Assembly (NCBI GenBank): GCA_041905595.1
Contig: JAYRKT010000020.1
Location: 1 to 64,000 of the forward strand
Reading direction: 5' to 3'
DNA length: 64,000 nucleotides
From: Aliitabrizicola sp041905595
GTDB lineage: Bacteria; Pseudomonadota; Alphaproteobacteria; Rhodobacterales; Rhodobacteraceae
The translations under genes and the position numbers were made by a program. A model generated the notes under the pieces. It saw nothing but the letters and a program-made list of their open reading frames with translations. It ran no database searches and had not been told where the DNA came from. Below are positions 33,965-42,727 of the stretch, in pieces (the first letter of the stretch is position 1; every line of letters starts with the position of its first letter).

Positions 33965-35068
33965 TCACAGGAACGGAAGGTCGACGAGTTTGCCCTGAGT
34001 TGGCCCGCCCGCGCGCGCCACCGTCACCTCGGTGCCGATCGGCACTTCGCCGTCAATCAGAACGAAGCCGATATTGGCCTTCATGCGGTAGGACCATACG
34101 CAGTTCGTCAGCATTCCGACCCGACGCCCCCGCAAAAGGACATCCTCGCGTCGCACGCCCTGCGGAGACGGTTTGCCGCCTTCCAGGACAAGGCCAAGCT
34201 GATGACGCCGGACGCCTTCTTTCTTGATCCGGCGGAGGGCCTGAATGCCGATCGTGTCATCGGGGATGTGCAGATCGACATACTTGTCGAGACGGATTTC
34301 GAAGGGGTTTGTGTCGTCATCGGTGTCGCCGCCTACTGACACCAGACCGCTTTCCACCCGCTCGGGCGTGGCCGGCGCGCCGGGGCCAATACCCCAAGGC
34401 CGGCCGGCCTCTTTGAAGATGTTCCAAAGGCGCGTGCCCTTGGTGCCATCCTTGAGATAAATCTCAAAGCCACCCTGCTTGGACCATCCCGACCGCTGAA
34501 CCGCTACGGGAATGCCTTCAATCTCGGTTTCGCGGAACCAGAAATACTTCAGCCCGCGCACCCAGTCGCCCAGCACATGGGCCACGACATCCTCGGCCTT
34601 CGGACCCTGAATGGCCATGGGCGAGACGTCGGGCTCGCAAATCTCGACATTCAGCCCCCGCTCGGCGGCGATGGCTCTGGCCCAAAGCTCGACATCGCTG
34701 TCGGCAATCGACAACCAGAAAAGATCATCGGCCAGCTTGAGAAGGATCGGATCATTGAAGATGGTACCGCGATGGTCGCATAGCGCCACATATTTCCCTT
34801 GGCCGACCTTGCAGGTCGACAGATCGCGTGTGGCCAAGATCTGGGCCAGCCGCCCTGCGTCTGGCCCCCTGAGCTGGACCTGCCGCTCGACACCTACATC
34901 CCATTGCGAAACACCGTTGATCAGCCGCCAGTATTCACCTTCCGGGTCCCCGAATGAGGTGGGCATGATCATCCGGTTGTAGACGTTCGCCGTTTTCAGG
35001 CCGTCAGCAACGGCCGCTTCGAAGAACGGCGATGGTTTGATGCGCGTATTGGGTTGAAACGAAAACAT
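33965..35068 (-). CDS. dmdA: Dimethylsulfoniopropionate demethylase DmdA or close DmdA-like aminomethyltransferase
   Basis: 367 residues, close to the roughly 370 of DmdA. It belongs to the GcvT tetrahydrofolate-dependent family. The stretches YNRMIMPTSFGDPEGEYWRL, GVSQWDVGVERQVQLRGPDA, CKVGQGKYVALCDHRGTIFN and WFRETEIEGIPVAVQRSGWS match my memory of DmdA proteins rather than glycine-cleavage GcvT. DmdA moves a methyl group from DMSP to tetrahydrofolate, giving methylmercaptopropionate. AGGAGGG precedes the ATG. It is divergent from a LysR gene. Rhodobacterales carry several DmdA-like clades, some with other substrates, so activity is probable, not certain. Confidence 0.72.
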   Translation of the reverse strand: MFSFQPNTRIKPSPFFEAAVADGLKTANVYNRMIMPTSFGDPEGEYWRLINGVSQWDVGVERQVQLRGPDAGRLAQILATRDLSTCKVGQGKYVALCDHRGTIFNDPILLKLADDLFWLSIADSDVELWARAIAAERGLNVEICEPDVSPMAIQGPKAEDVVAHVLGDWVRGLKYFWFRETEIEGIPVAVQRSGWSKQGGFEIYLKDGTKGTRLWNIFKEAGRPWGIGPGAPATPERVESGLVSVGGDTDDDTNPFEIRLDKYVDLHIPDDTIGIQALRRIKKEGVRRHQLGLVLEGGKPSPQGVRREDVLLRGRRVGMLTNCVWSYRMKANIGFVLIDGEVPIGTEVTVARAGGPTQGKLVDLPFL

Positions 35069-35175
35069 GAAGCCCTCCTGCGTGGAGCCGTTATCTTCCC
35101 CGCCGGGGCACCTTTACAAATGATGTATATCGCCACTATGCCCTCACAAAAGGTTATGGCACGGTAAGGCTTGCC

Positions 35176-36060
35176 ATGTATCGCAGTCTGCCTCCTCTCA
35201 CCTGGCTTCGTGCCTTTGAGGTTTCCGCCCGGCTTCTCAGCTTTACCGCTGCGGCACATGAGCTAAACCTGACGCAGGCAGCCGTTTCAAAACACGTGAA
35301 GTCGCTGGAACTGCGCTTTCAGCGTCAGTTGTTCGTCCGCCACCCCAGAAGCCTCGAGCTTACGCGATGGGGAGAAGCCTATCTTCCCAAAGTGCAGGAT
35401 GCACTGGAACGCCTGTCGGCTGGCACGCGCGAGGTGTTCGGGCGGCCCCAAGATGACCTGCTGACAATCCGTTGTGCCGTTTCATTTGCAGTGAACTGGC
35501 TTTCCCCGCGCCTGCCGCGTTTTCTTGCACAATTTCCGTCCCACCGGTTGCGGATCCTGTCCAGCGTTTGGGCCGATCCGTTTGACGCCGATGCCTTTGA
35601 TCTCGACATTCAATATGGAACCGGCATCTTCCCCGACGCAAAGTGCTACCGCTTGACGCGCGAAGTCATAACTCCGCTTTGCACGCCAGAACTTGCGTCT
35701 CGCCTGCGCGCCCCGGACGATCTGGCAGATCATCGCCTGCTCCATGTTCAAGGCTATCAGGAAGGTTGGGGGTCCTGGCTTGCAGCAGCGCGTGCCACGC
35801 GGGTCGATCCCGGACAGGGCATCCAGACCGACACTTCGCTGACCGCATATGCCCTTGCCTGCGAGGGAGTGGGTGTGGCCCTTGGCCGCCGATCCCTTGA
35901 AGGGCCCTATCGCGCCAACGGCAGACTTGTCGCACCCTTTGGCCTTGAGGTCCCTATCAGCGAAGGGTTTTTCCTGCTGGAACCAAACGCACCGAAAGTA
36001 CCGAACGAAATCACGCCGTTTGTCGATTGGCTGGTGAAGGAAGCCGCGAGAACCGTCTAA
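35176..36060 (+). CDS. LysR-family transcriptional regulator (GcvA-like)
   Basis: 294 residues. The N-terminal MYRSLPPLTWLRAFEVSARL, the HTH TAAAHELNLTQAAVSKHVKS and the late GVALGRRSLEGPYRANGRLV are typical of the GcvA subgroup. It is divergent from the DmdA-like gene across 107 bases, so it is likely its regulator. That gap has no repeat I would call an operator with confidence. The C-terminal effector domain is complete. Confidence 0.87.
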   Translation: MYRSLPPLTWLRAFEVSARLLSFTAAAHELNLTQAAVSKHVKSLELRFQRQLFVRHPRSLELTRWGEAYLPKVQDALERLSAGTREVFGRPQDDLLTIRCAVSFAVNWLSPRLPRFLAQFPSHRLRILSSVWADPFDADAFDLDIQYGTGIFPDAKCYRLTREVITPLCTPELASRLRAPDDLADHRLLHVQGYQEGWGSWLAAARATRVDPGQGIQTDTSLTAYALACEGVGVALGRRSLEGPYRANGRLVAPFGLEVPISEGFFLLEPNAPKVPNEITPFVDWLVKEAARTV

Positions 36061-36285
36061 ACCATGCGACTGAACGGATTGCCCTGCGGTGGGAACCGGG
36101 CGTAGGCGGGGCAGGGCGCTGAACAGCGGCCAGGTGTGACCATCGCCTGTCTCCTGAAGCTGGTCGCCGCTGTGGAATGCCGCGCGAGCTGTGTTGAGGG
36201 CGTACGAGGGCGGAAATTGCCGCAGGGTCCGGCATCATGTACACTTGGAAAGTCTGAGTACTCCTGATGAATATCGGAGACGGCG
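36061..36285. other. Gap before the universal stress protein gene
   Basis: 225 bases. GCCCTGC (36081-36087) can pair with GCAGGGC (36111-36117) just after the LysR stop, a weak end-of-transcript hairpin. No other element stands out. Confidence 0.35.
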
Positions 36286-36747
36286 ATGTATCGGACAATC
36301 TTGCTGGCATATGACGGAACGCGCGAAGGCAGGCTCGCCCTGCGAGAGGGTGCGCTTCTGGCAAAGATGTTTCATTCCGAAGTGGTGCTGATGGCGGTCG
36401 TGGAGCCCGCTTTCGTGCCCCTCGCAGTTGATGCCGGAGTGGGCTATTTCGAGGAGGATCGGGGCGCGGAATATCTTCGGGTGCTCGAAGAGGGTGCGGA
36501 CAGGCTCAGGAAGCTCGGACTGCCGTACAAAACAACATTTCGTCGCGGCGAACCGGTGACCTGCATCATTGCGGCTGCAGAAGAGTTTCATGCCGACTTG
36601 GTCGTCGTCGGACACCACAAGAAAGGCCGGTTTGCGCGGTGGATCCAGCAATCCGTGACGGCCGAGCTGATCGACCGGCTGGAGTGCAGCGTCCTTTCCG
36701 GCCACTTGGAGATATCCGACGAAGAATTGTTCGGCGATGCAAGGTAA
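36286..36747 (+). CDS. Universal stress protein (UspA family)
   Basis: 153 residues, with GGAG 6 bases before the ATG. UspA fold: N-terminal YRTILLAYDGTREGRLALRE and C-terminal ADLVVVGHHKKGRFARWIQQ. The ATP-binding signature G-x2-G-x9-G-S is only partly kept (the usual GS before V is QS), so nucleotide binding is uncertain. Cytoplasmic stress-related role. It stands alone between the LysR gene and the convergent NMT1/Ssu-type importer; the 207 bases after it hold only a GCACCGC/GCGGTGC hairpin (36821-36836). Confidence 0.85.
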   Translation: MYRTILLAYDGTREGRLALREGALLAKMFHSEVVLMAVVEPAFVPLAVDAGVGYFEEDRGAEYLRVLEEGADRLRKLGLPYKTTFRRGEPVTCIIAAAEEFHADLVVVGHHKKGRFARWIQQSVTAELIDRLECSVLSGHLEISDEELFGDAR

Positions 36748-36954
36748 CCCGCGCCCGGAAGGTCGCATGAAGCCCGGACCAGAGACGGGGTGGACACTTG
36801 CCGCTCGGACAATCGAACCAGCACCGCGTGCGGTGCGTCAGGCCGGCTCAAGATCAGTGGACGTCCCTCTGTGCCCGTGCATGGGTGCTAAGGCATCTGA
36901 TCCTCGGCCATGCACCGAGTTCCGATCATTCCGCAGGATCGGCGCGGTCAGATC

Positions 36955-37737
36955 TCAATGGTCCTCTTCGCCTTCGTCCGTCTTCAGCAATCCCATGATC
37001 TCGCGCTTCATGCCAATGAAGGCGGGGTCCAGAACGATGTCGCTGCTGCGGGGGCGGGGGAAGTCCACGTCCAGGACCTTGCGGATCTGGCCGGGGCGGC
37101 CGGACATGACGAAGACCCGGTCGGCCAGCAGTATCGCCTCGTCAATGTCATGGGTGACGAACAGTACCGTCTTGTGGCTGTGGTCCCAAACGCGCAGCAA
37201 CAGGCGCTGCATGGTATGGCGGGTCTGGCTGTCGAGCGCTCCAAAGGGCTCGTCCATCAGCAGAACCGCCGGATCGTTCGCCAGCGCCCGGGCGATGGCA
37301 ACCCGCTGTTTCATTCCGCCCGACAACTGCGACGGGTAATGATCGCGGAATTCCGAAAGTCCGACTTCCGACAGGTAGTGGTCAACCAGCTCCTTTCGCG
37401 CCGCTTCCGGGACGATGCGGCGCTTTGGCCCGTATTCGACATTCTGTGCGACGGTCAGCCACGGGAAAAGCGTGTAGCTCTGGAAAACCATGCCCCGGTC
37501 TGCCCCGGGCGCCTCCACGGTCTTGCCGCCGACGCTGATCCTGCCTGAGGTGATCCCCTCCAGCCCTGCGATCAGGTACAGCAGGCTCGACTTGCCGCAA
37601 CCGGACGGCCCGACAATGACGGCGAATTCGTTGGGTTTCACCGACAGTGACAGACCATCCAGTGCAAGGACCGTGGACTTGGCGGTCTCGTAGCGGAGGG
37701 TGACTTTGTCGACAGTGATATCGGCAGATGTGGTCAT
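36955..37737 (-). CDS. ABC transporter ATP-binding protein (nitrate/sulfonate/taurine type, SsuB-like)
   Basis: 260 residues. Walker A GPSGCGKSS, signature LSGGMKQRVAIARALANDPA and Walker B VLLMDEPFGALD. The stretch LVDHYLSEVGLSEFRDHYPS is of SsuB/TauB/NrtD type. It energises import with the permease one base upstream and the NMT1-type binding protein. The substrate could be a sulfonate, an amine or a pyrimidine precursor; the ATPase does not tell. Confidence 0.87.
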   Translation of the reverse strand: MTTSADITVDKVTLRYETAKSTVLALDGLSLSVKPNEFAVIVGPSGCGKSSLLYLIAGLEGITSGRISVGGKTVEAPGADRGMVFQSYTLFPWLTVAQNVEYGPKRRIVPEAARKELVDHYLSEVGLSEFRDHYPSQLSGGMKQRVAIARALANDPAVLLMDEPFGALDSQTRHTMQRLLLRVWDHSHKTVLFVTHDIDEAILLADRVFVMSGRPGQIRKVLDVDFPRPRSSDIVLDPAFIGMKREIMGLLKTDEGEEDH

Positions 37738-37738
37738 T

Positions 37739-38545
37739 TCAGTTGGCCCATGGCGCAGCGAACCGGCGCAGCAGACGGAAGAGCTGATCGGTGCAAAGGC
37801 CCAGAAGGCCGATCATGGCGATGGCGAGGAAGATGATATCGACCTGGAAACCGCGCATCGCCTTCAGCGAGATGTAGCCAAGACCCGACTTGGCCGCGAC
37901 CAGTTCGGCGACCACGAGATAGGTCCAGGCCCAGCCGACCGTCACCCGCAGCACGTCCAGCACCGCCGGCAGCGCGGCGGGGAACACGATGTGCCGCACC
38001 GTCTGGTTGCGCGTGGTGCCAAGCGTATAGGCGGCGTTGACCAGATCGCGCGGCACCGATCGCGCGGCATCAGCGATCATGACAAGCTGTTGGAAGAAGG
38101 TGCCGAAGATGATGACGGAGACCCGCTGCTCCAGCCCGATGCCGATCCACAGAATGAACAGCGGAACGAATGAGGTCACCGGCAGGTAGCGGATGAAATT
38201 CACCAGCGGGTCCAGCGCCGCCTGAACGGCACGGTAGGTGCCCATGTAAAGCCCGAGTGGCACCGCGACCACCGAGGACAGGATGAAGCCGATCAGCACC
38301 ACCTGAGCTGAGGCGAGCGTATGCTCGAACAGGGTCCCGTCCGCTACAAGCCTTCCGGCCGTGTTCAGGACCTTTCCCGGATTGGGCAGGAACATCTCCG
38401 GGACCCGGCCGCCATAGGTCAACCACATCCAAAGGCCGATCACCAGCAGCCAGACCAGAACGCCAAGCCCGGCGGCAAGGCCCGGATGGATCGCGCGGTA
38501 GGGAACCAGCGCGGCAGAGAAGACGGATTTTCGGGCCAAGATCAC
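37739..38545 (-). CDS. ABC transporter permease (SsuC/TauC type)
   Basis: 268 residues with about six membrane helices. The inner-membrane-component loop AARSVPRDLVNAAYTLGTTR matches the EAA-type coupling motif, and VTVGWAWTYLVVAELVAAKS is typical of SsuC/TauC permeases. It forms the channel with the adjacent SsuB-like ATPase (one-base gap) and receives substrate from the binding protein encoded upstream. Confidence 0.88.
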   Translation of the reverse strand: MILARKSVFSAALVPYRAIHPGLAAGLGVLVWLLVIGLWMWLTYGGRVPEMFLPNPGKVLNTAGRLVADGTLFEHTLASAQVVLIGFILSSVVAVPLGLYMGTYRAVQAALDPLVNFIRYLPVTSFVPLFILWIGIGLEQRVSVIIFGTFFQQLVMIADAARSVPRDLVNAAYTLGTTRNQTVRHIVFPAALPAVLDVLRVTVGWAWTYLVVAELVAAKSGLGYISLKAMRGFQVDIIFLAIAMIGLLGLCTDQLFRLLRRFAAPWAN

Positions 38546-38557
38546 CCCCGGGTGTTT

Positions 38558-38579
38558 CGGGCCAGGGCGACCTGGCCCG
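38558..38579 (-). other. Intercistronic hairpin after the NMT1-type binding-protein gene
   Basis: CGGGCCAGG (38558-38566) pairs perfectly with CCTGGCCCG (38571-38579) around a GCGA loop, 6 bases after the binding-protein stop. No U-run follows, so it probably stabilises or trims the upstream mRNA rather than ending it. Confidence 0.55.
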
Positions 38580-38585
38580 CCAGCA

Positions 38586-39554
38586 TCATTGTGCGAGGAA
38601 TTGCGTATCGACCAGGTCGTCGTATTTCACGTCCATGTGCAGCTTGCCGAGGCCACCCCAGATCTGACTGCCAAGGCCGACCAGCTTGCCCGCCTCACCC
38701 TCGGCTCCGCCCGCGAAAAACTCCGCGTTGCGCTCCTTGCCGTAGAACTGGACACCGGCTGCCGAAGCCGCAAAATCCTTTGGATCGCTCAGCCAGCCAC
38801 CGACCCCTTTCGCCATGATCTCATACGCTTTTTCCTGGTTGGCGAGCAGGTATTCATGGGCCTTGTAAAGCCCGGCAACCAGGGCTTTCACATCGTCCGG
38901 ATGCTGTTCGATCGTGTCGCAGCGCAGTGCGATCACATCGACGATCAGGCCCGGCGTCTGGTCCGACGAGATCAGCACCTTGCCGACCTTCTGTTCTTTG
39001 GCGAGCGTCAGGTGCGGTTCCCAGGTCACGGCGACGGGAATCTGCCCGGCCATGAAGGCGGCAGCGGCATCGTCCGCCGTCATGTTGACGATGTTCACAT
39101 CCTTCTCGGTCATGCCGTTCTGTGTGAGCAGGATGTTGAACCAGAACTGGCTGACCGATCCTTCGTTCATGCCGACGTCCTTGCCCTTGAGATCGGCAAG
39201 CGAGTTGGTGTCCGCAGGGGCAAGGATGCCGTCGCCGCCATGGCTGTCGTCCAGGGCATAGACCGCCTTGAAACACAGTTCCGGCGTCCGATACTTCATG
39301 ATTTCGTCGATGGTCGCCGCGGTTCCCTGCAACTCACCTGAGGCGACGCCGGCCATGGTCAGCGAGCCTTCCTCGATGATCTGCGGATCGACGGTCAGTC
39401 CGCCTTCCTCGAAATAGCCGAGTTCCTTGGCCAGAAAGATCTCGCCGTAGCCGACCCAGGTGGTCATGCCCAGCTTGATTTCTCCTGCCTGCAGCGGCGT
39501 CCCGAGGGCCAGAAGCCCTGCCAGCGCCGTACCTGTCAGCATGGTCTTGGTCAT
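38586..39554 (-). CDS. ABC transporter substrate-binding protein (NMT1/SsuA-like)
   Basis: 322 residues with signal peptide MTKTMLTGTALAGLLALGTP ending near LQAGEIKLG. The mature protein is an SsuA/TauA/ThiY-type receptor (VGYGEIFLAKELGYFEEGGL; GVASGELQGTAATIDE; NEGSVSQFWFNILL). AGGGAG lies 6 bases before the ATG. It supplies the SsuBC-like importer. The neighbouring trimethylamine-dehydrogenase-like gene makes a methylated amine or betaine ligand possible, but sulfonates remain an alternative. Confidence 0.85.
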   Translation of the reverse strand: MTKTMLTGTALAGLLALGTPLQAGEIKLGMTTWVGYGEIFLAKELGYFEEGGLTVDPQIIEEGSLTMAGVASGELQGTAATIDEIMKYRTPELCFKAVYALDDSHGGDGILAPADTNSLADLKGKDVGMNEGSVSQFWFNILLTQNGMTEKDVNIVNMTADDAAAAFMAGQIPVAVTWEPHLTLAKEQKVGKVLISSDQTPGLIVDVIALRCDTIEQHPDDVKALVAGLYKAHEYLLANQEKAYEIMAKGVGGWLSDPKDFAASAAGVQFYGKERNAEFFAGGAEGEAGKLVGLGSQIWGGLGKLHMDVKYDDLVDTQFLAQ

Positions 39555-39702
39555 CTTTAGCTCCCTGTTCTGTCGCGCCCTTCCGGCGCCTTGCTTTCTA
39601 TTGCACTCAACATGGTTTGGCGTGAGGTCTCAACGGTGGTGGGTCGCATCACCGCCCCGCGAGACCAGAAAGCCCGGCTTGCATAAATATCGGGCAGGCA
39701 CA

Positions 39703-41799
39703 TCACGTCAGCCATGGCAGCGGACCCGGAACGAGTTCCGTCACTTCACGGAGGTACGGCAGGTCATCCAGGCCGCGTGGCGTGGTCTCGAACTCCTCGG
39801 CATAGCGCCGGCCGGACCAGACGGCGGCGGCGATGGTACCCGGCGCAAGCGCATCGCCGATGGCCGTGACCGAGGCCACCCCCGCATCGGCCCAGTCCGG
39901 TCGGCGGGCCGAGAGGTCGCGCATCAGTTCGGCATTTGGTAGCCGGGCGGTGACGAGCACCACGCTCGCCGCCTCGATCGAGGAAGTCGCGCCGGTATAG
40001 GCGCAGGACAGCTCGAGCGTCCCCGCCCGAATGCTGCTCAGGATGCGGTGCGGGCGGATGATCACGCCCGCCTCGATCAGCCGGGATTGAATCCTTGGCT
40101 GCTCCATCGTCATCACCGTCCAGGATGACGCCTCGCCGGTCGGGGTCACCAGAGTCACCTGCCAACCTTCGCGCGCCAGCAGTTCCGCCAGAACGCCGCC
40201 CATGAAGTAATGATCGTCGTCGAAGATCGCGACCGGTCCGGGCGGCGGTCGAAGGCCGGCCATCAGGTCGTCCGGCGTCAGCACGACGGCGCCTTCCCCG
40301 ATCGGCAGCGGCCGCAGGATGCGGCGCCCAACCCCATCGCGCCTCCACGTGGCGCCGGTCGCGACGACGACATGGGGAAAGCCGAAGTCCAGCACCTGCT
40401 CTGCGCTCAACCGGCTGTCGCGGAACACATCGACATTGGCCATGCCGGCGATCTGGCCGATCCGGTAGTCGGCTACCCGGCCCCAGGCCGACAGGCCGGG
40501 TAGACGACGCTCGCGAACCAGCCGCCCGCCGAGCTCCTTGCCGCCCTCTGCCAGCGTCACCTCATAGCCCCGCCGGCCCAGCATCATCGCGGCCTCCAGC
40601 CCCGCAGGCCCACCCCCGACAACCAGCACCCGCGTCTCGCTTTCCGCCGGACGGATACGTTCGGGGTGCCAGCCGCGCCGCCATTCCTCGCCCATCGAGG
40701 GGTTCTGGCTGCAGCGGATCGGCGACATCGTGTGGTCACCCGCCACGCAGATGTTGCAGCCGATGCATTCGCGGATGTCCTCGATCCGGCCTTCCTCGAT
40801 CTTCTTGGGAAGGAACGGATCGGCGATCGACGGCCGCGCCGCGCCAATCAGGTCAAGGATGCCCTGGCGCACCATCCGCACCATCGTGTCGGGTGAAGTG
40901 AAGCGGCCCACACCGACCACCGGCTTGGTCGTCAGCGCCTTGATCCCGGTCACGAACGGTTCCTGGTAGGCCTCGTCGGCAAACCGCGAGGTTTGGCTGT
41001 CATTGTCCCAGGAGGACAGTGTCAGGTCCCACAGATCCGGCAATTCCGCGAGATAGGCGATGATGTCGCGCGCCTCGGCGGCATGCAGGCCTTCCTCACC
41101 CAGTAGCTCATCGACCGAAATCCGGCAGGCGACGGCCATCGTATCGCCGACCGCGTCCTTGGTGTCCTCAAGAAGTTCCTTCAGCAGACGGCAACGGTTC
41201 TCCAGGCTGCCGCCATATTCGTCGCCGCGCTCGTTGAAACGCCGCGACAGGAAGAACATCGCCCCGCCGAACAGCTTGCCGGCATAGACATAGGTCAGGT
41301 CGTAGCCCGCCTTCTTGCCGCGCAGCGCCGCCGACCGGTGCCAGTGCCTCAGCGCCCGGATGTCGGACTTGTCCATGGCGCGGGCCTGAACCGGATCGTT
41401 GAAGATCGAAAAGACAGGCAGGTCGGCCGGGCCGAAGGGAATCTCGCGTGAGGTCAGGTTGGGAGCGTTCATCCCGTTATGGGCCAGCTGCAGACCCGCC
41501 AGCGCACCCTTGGCGTGGATCGCGTCGGCGATACGGGCGAGCGAGGGAATGTCCTGATCCGACCAGTTCCGAAGTTCGATGAAGGGGCCGATATCGCCTG
41601 TCGGATGGATCTCGACCTGCTCGGTGCAGACGACGCCCCAGCCGCCTTCCGCCTTGATTGCCCGCATCGCAGCCTGCGCGGTCGGATCGCGATAGCCCAT
41701 GCCGTTGCAATGGGGCACCTGGAAGAACCGGTTCTTCGTCGTCACCGGCCCGATCCTTACGGGATCGAACAGGATATCGTAGCGAGGATCACGGGTCAT
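39703..41799 (-). CDS. Trimethylamine/dimethylamine-dehydrogenase-like iron-sulfur flavoprotein
   Basis: 698 residues. N-terminal FMN-binding (beta/alpha)8 barrel to about residue 375, then FAD/NAD-like domains (VLVVGGGPAGLEAAMMLG). C31 in RFFQVPHCNGMG matches the cysteine that covalently holds FMN in trimethylamine dehydrogenase. C345, C348, C351 and C363 (CIGCNICVAGDHTMSPIRC) form the 4Fe-4S site, almost at the same numbers as in that enzyme. The TMADH catalytic histidine position reads lysine here (YVYAGK), so the substrate may differ: a methylated amine, betaine or N-methyl amino acid. It would demethylate in the cytoplasm and pass electrons to ETF. Confidence 0.82.
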   Translation of the reverse strand: MTRDPRYDILFDPVRIGPVTTKNRFFQVPHCNGMGYRDPTAQAAMRAIKAEGGWGVVCTEQVEIHPTGDIGPFIELRNWSDQDIPSLARIADAIHAKGALAGLQLAHNGMNAPNLTSREIPFGPADLPVFSIFNDPVQARAMDKSDIRALRHWHRSAALRGKKAGYDLTYVYAGKLFGGAMFFLSRRFNERGDEYGGSLENRCRLLKELLEDTKDAVGDTMAVACRISVDELLGEEGLHAAEARDIIAYLAELPDLWDLTLSSWDNDSQTSRFADEAYQEPFVTGIKALTTKPVVGVGRFTSPDTMVRMVRQGILDLIGAARPSIADPFLPKKIEEGRIEDIRECIGCNICVAGDHTMSPIRCSQNPSMGEEWRRGWHPERIRPAESETRVLVVGGGPAGLEAAMMLGRRGYEVTLAEGGKELGGRLVRERRLPGLSAWGRVADYRIGQIAGMANVDVFRDSRLSAEQVLDFGFPHVVVATGATWRRDGVGRRILRPLPIGEGAVVLTPDDLMAGLRPPPGPVAIFDDDHYFMGGVLAELLAREGWQVTLVTPTGEASSWTVMTMEQPRIQSRLIEAGVIIRPHRILSSIRAGTLELSCAYTGATSSIEAASVVLVTARLPNAELMRDLSARRPDWADAGVASVTAIGDALAPGTIAAAVWSGRRYAEEFETTPRGLDDLPYLREVTELVPGPLPWLT

Positions 41800-41896
41800 G
41801 GCTGGCTATCCAATTGCGATCCGGCCACTGTACGGGGGGTCCTCACCCTGTCCATTAGGATTTGGTGCAGCAGAAGTTCGGAAAATTCTACGCAGA

Positions 41897-41917
41897 GATG
41901 CCTAAGAAACAGGCATC
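41897..41917. promoter_or_regulatory. Inverted repeat GATGCCT-N7-AGGCATC in a divergent promoter region
   Basis: Perfect 7-bp arms around a 7-base spacer, 45 bases before the SDR start and between the flavoprotein and SDR genes. It looks like an operator for one or both divergent units. No regulator gene is adjacent, so the bound protein is unknown. Confidence 0.4.
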
Positions 41918-41962
41918 GTTTTACGGGCGCTCAACTTCTGCGCGAAGAATGAAGGAGACGCG

Positions 41963-42715
41963 ATGGAGAGCATCTTTTCCTTGCAGGGCCGCCGCGCCAT
42001 GGTCACGGGGGCCAGCCGCGGGCTGGGCGCCGCGATCGCGCTTGGATTGGCAGAGGCGGGCGCCGATCTTGTCATCACCGCCCGAAGCTGCGAGGCGCTG
42101 ACCGGGGTCGCGGGGAAAATCCGCGCGGCGGGGCGGCAGGTGACCTGCCTGTCGCTCGATCAACGCAACGTCTCCGCCATCGCGCCGGCGATCGAACCAC
42201 TCGGCCCCATCGACGTCTTGGTCAACAACGCCGGCATCGAGCAGGTCTGCGCCTCGACCGAGATCACCGAGGAGCTGTGGGACCGTATCGTCGACACCAA
42301 TCTCAAGGGCGCCTTCTTCACGACGCAGGCGGTGGCCAAGGGCATGCTTGCCCGACGCCGGGGGGCAATCGTCAACCTGGCGTCGCTTACGAGCTTTGTA
42401 GGAGTGCCGACGGCTGTGCCTTACGGGTCGTCCAAATCCGGGATCCTTGGCATGACCCGCGCGCTGTCAACCGAATGGGCCGGGCAGGGGGTAAGGGTCA
42501 ACGCCATCGCGCCCGGATATTTCCGCACCGACTTGACCGAGCAATTCTACCGCGACGAGGTCTGGGCCGACGCGATGCTGGCCAAGATCCCGCAAAGGCG
42601 CTTTGGCCAGGGAAAGGACCTTGTGGGAGCGGTCGTTTTCCTTGCCTCCGACGCCTCGGCCTATGTCACCGGACAGTGTATCGGGATAGATGGCGGTTAT
42701 CTGGCGGCGATCTGA
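41963..42715 (+). CDS. Short-chain dehydrogenase/reductase
   Basis: 250 residues. Classical SDR: TGASRGLGAAIALGLAEAG (about 15-33), NNAGIE, catalytic serine region LASLTSFVG, YGSSKSGILGMTRAL (Tyr-x3-Lys) and the C-terminal TGQCIGIDGGY. AAGGAGACGCG lies before the ATG. It is followed 12 bases later by a HisD-like gene, so the two probably act in sequence: an NAD-dependent oxidation of an alcohol and a second alcohol-to-acid oxidation. The substrate is unknown. Confidence 0.88.
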   Translation: MESIFSLQGRRAMVTGASRGLGAAIALGLAEAGADLVITARSCEALTGVAGKIRAAGRQVTCLSLDQRNVSAIAPAIEPLGPIDVLVNNAGIEQVCASTEITEELWDRIVDTNLKGAFFTTQAVAKGMLARRRGAIVNLASLTSFVGVPTAVPYGSSKSGILGMTRALSTEWAGQGVRVNAIAPGYFRTDLTEQFYRDEVWADAMLAKIPQRRFGQGKDLVGAVVFLASDASAYVTGQCIGIDGGYLAAI

Positions 42716-42727
42716 AGGGGACGGCGA

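Noticed and set aside
35069..35175. A LysR operator between the DmdA-like gene and its divergent lysR
   Set aside because: TGCC and GGCA elements occur, but the arms are only 4 bp with a 15-base spacer, which is too weak to call.
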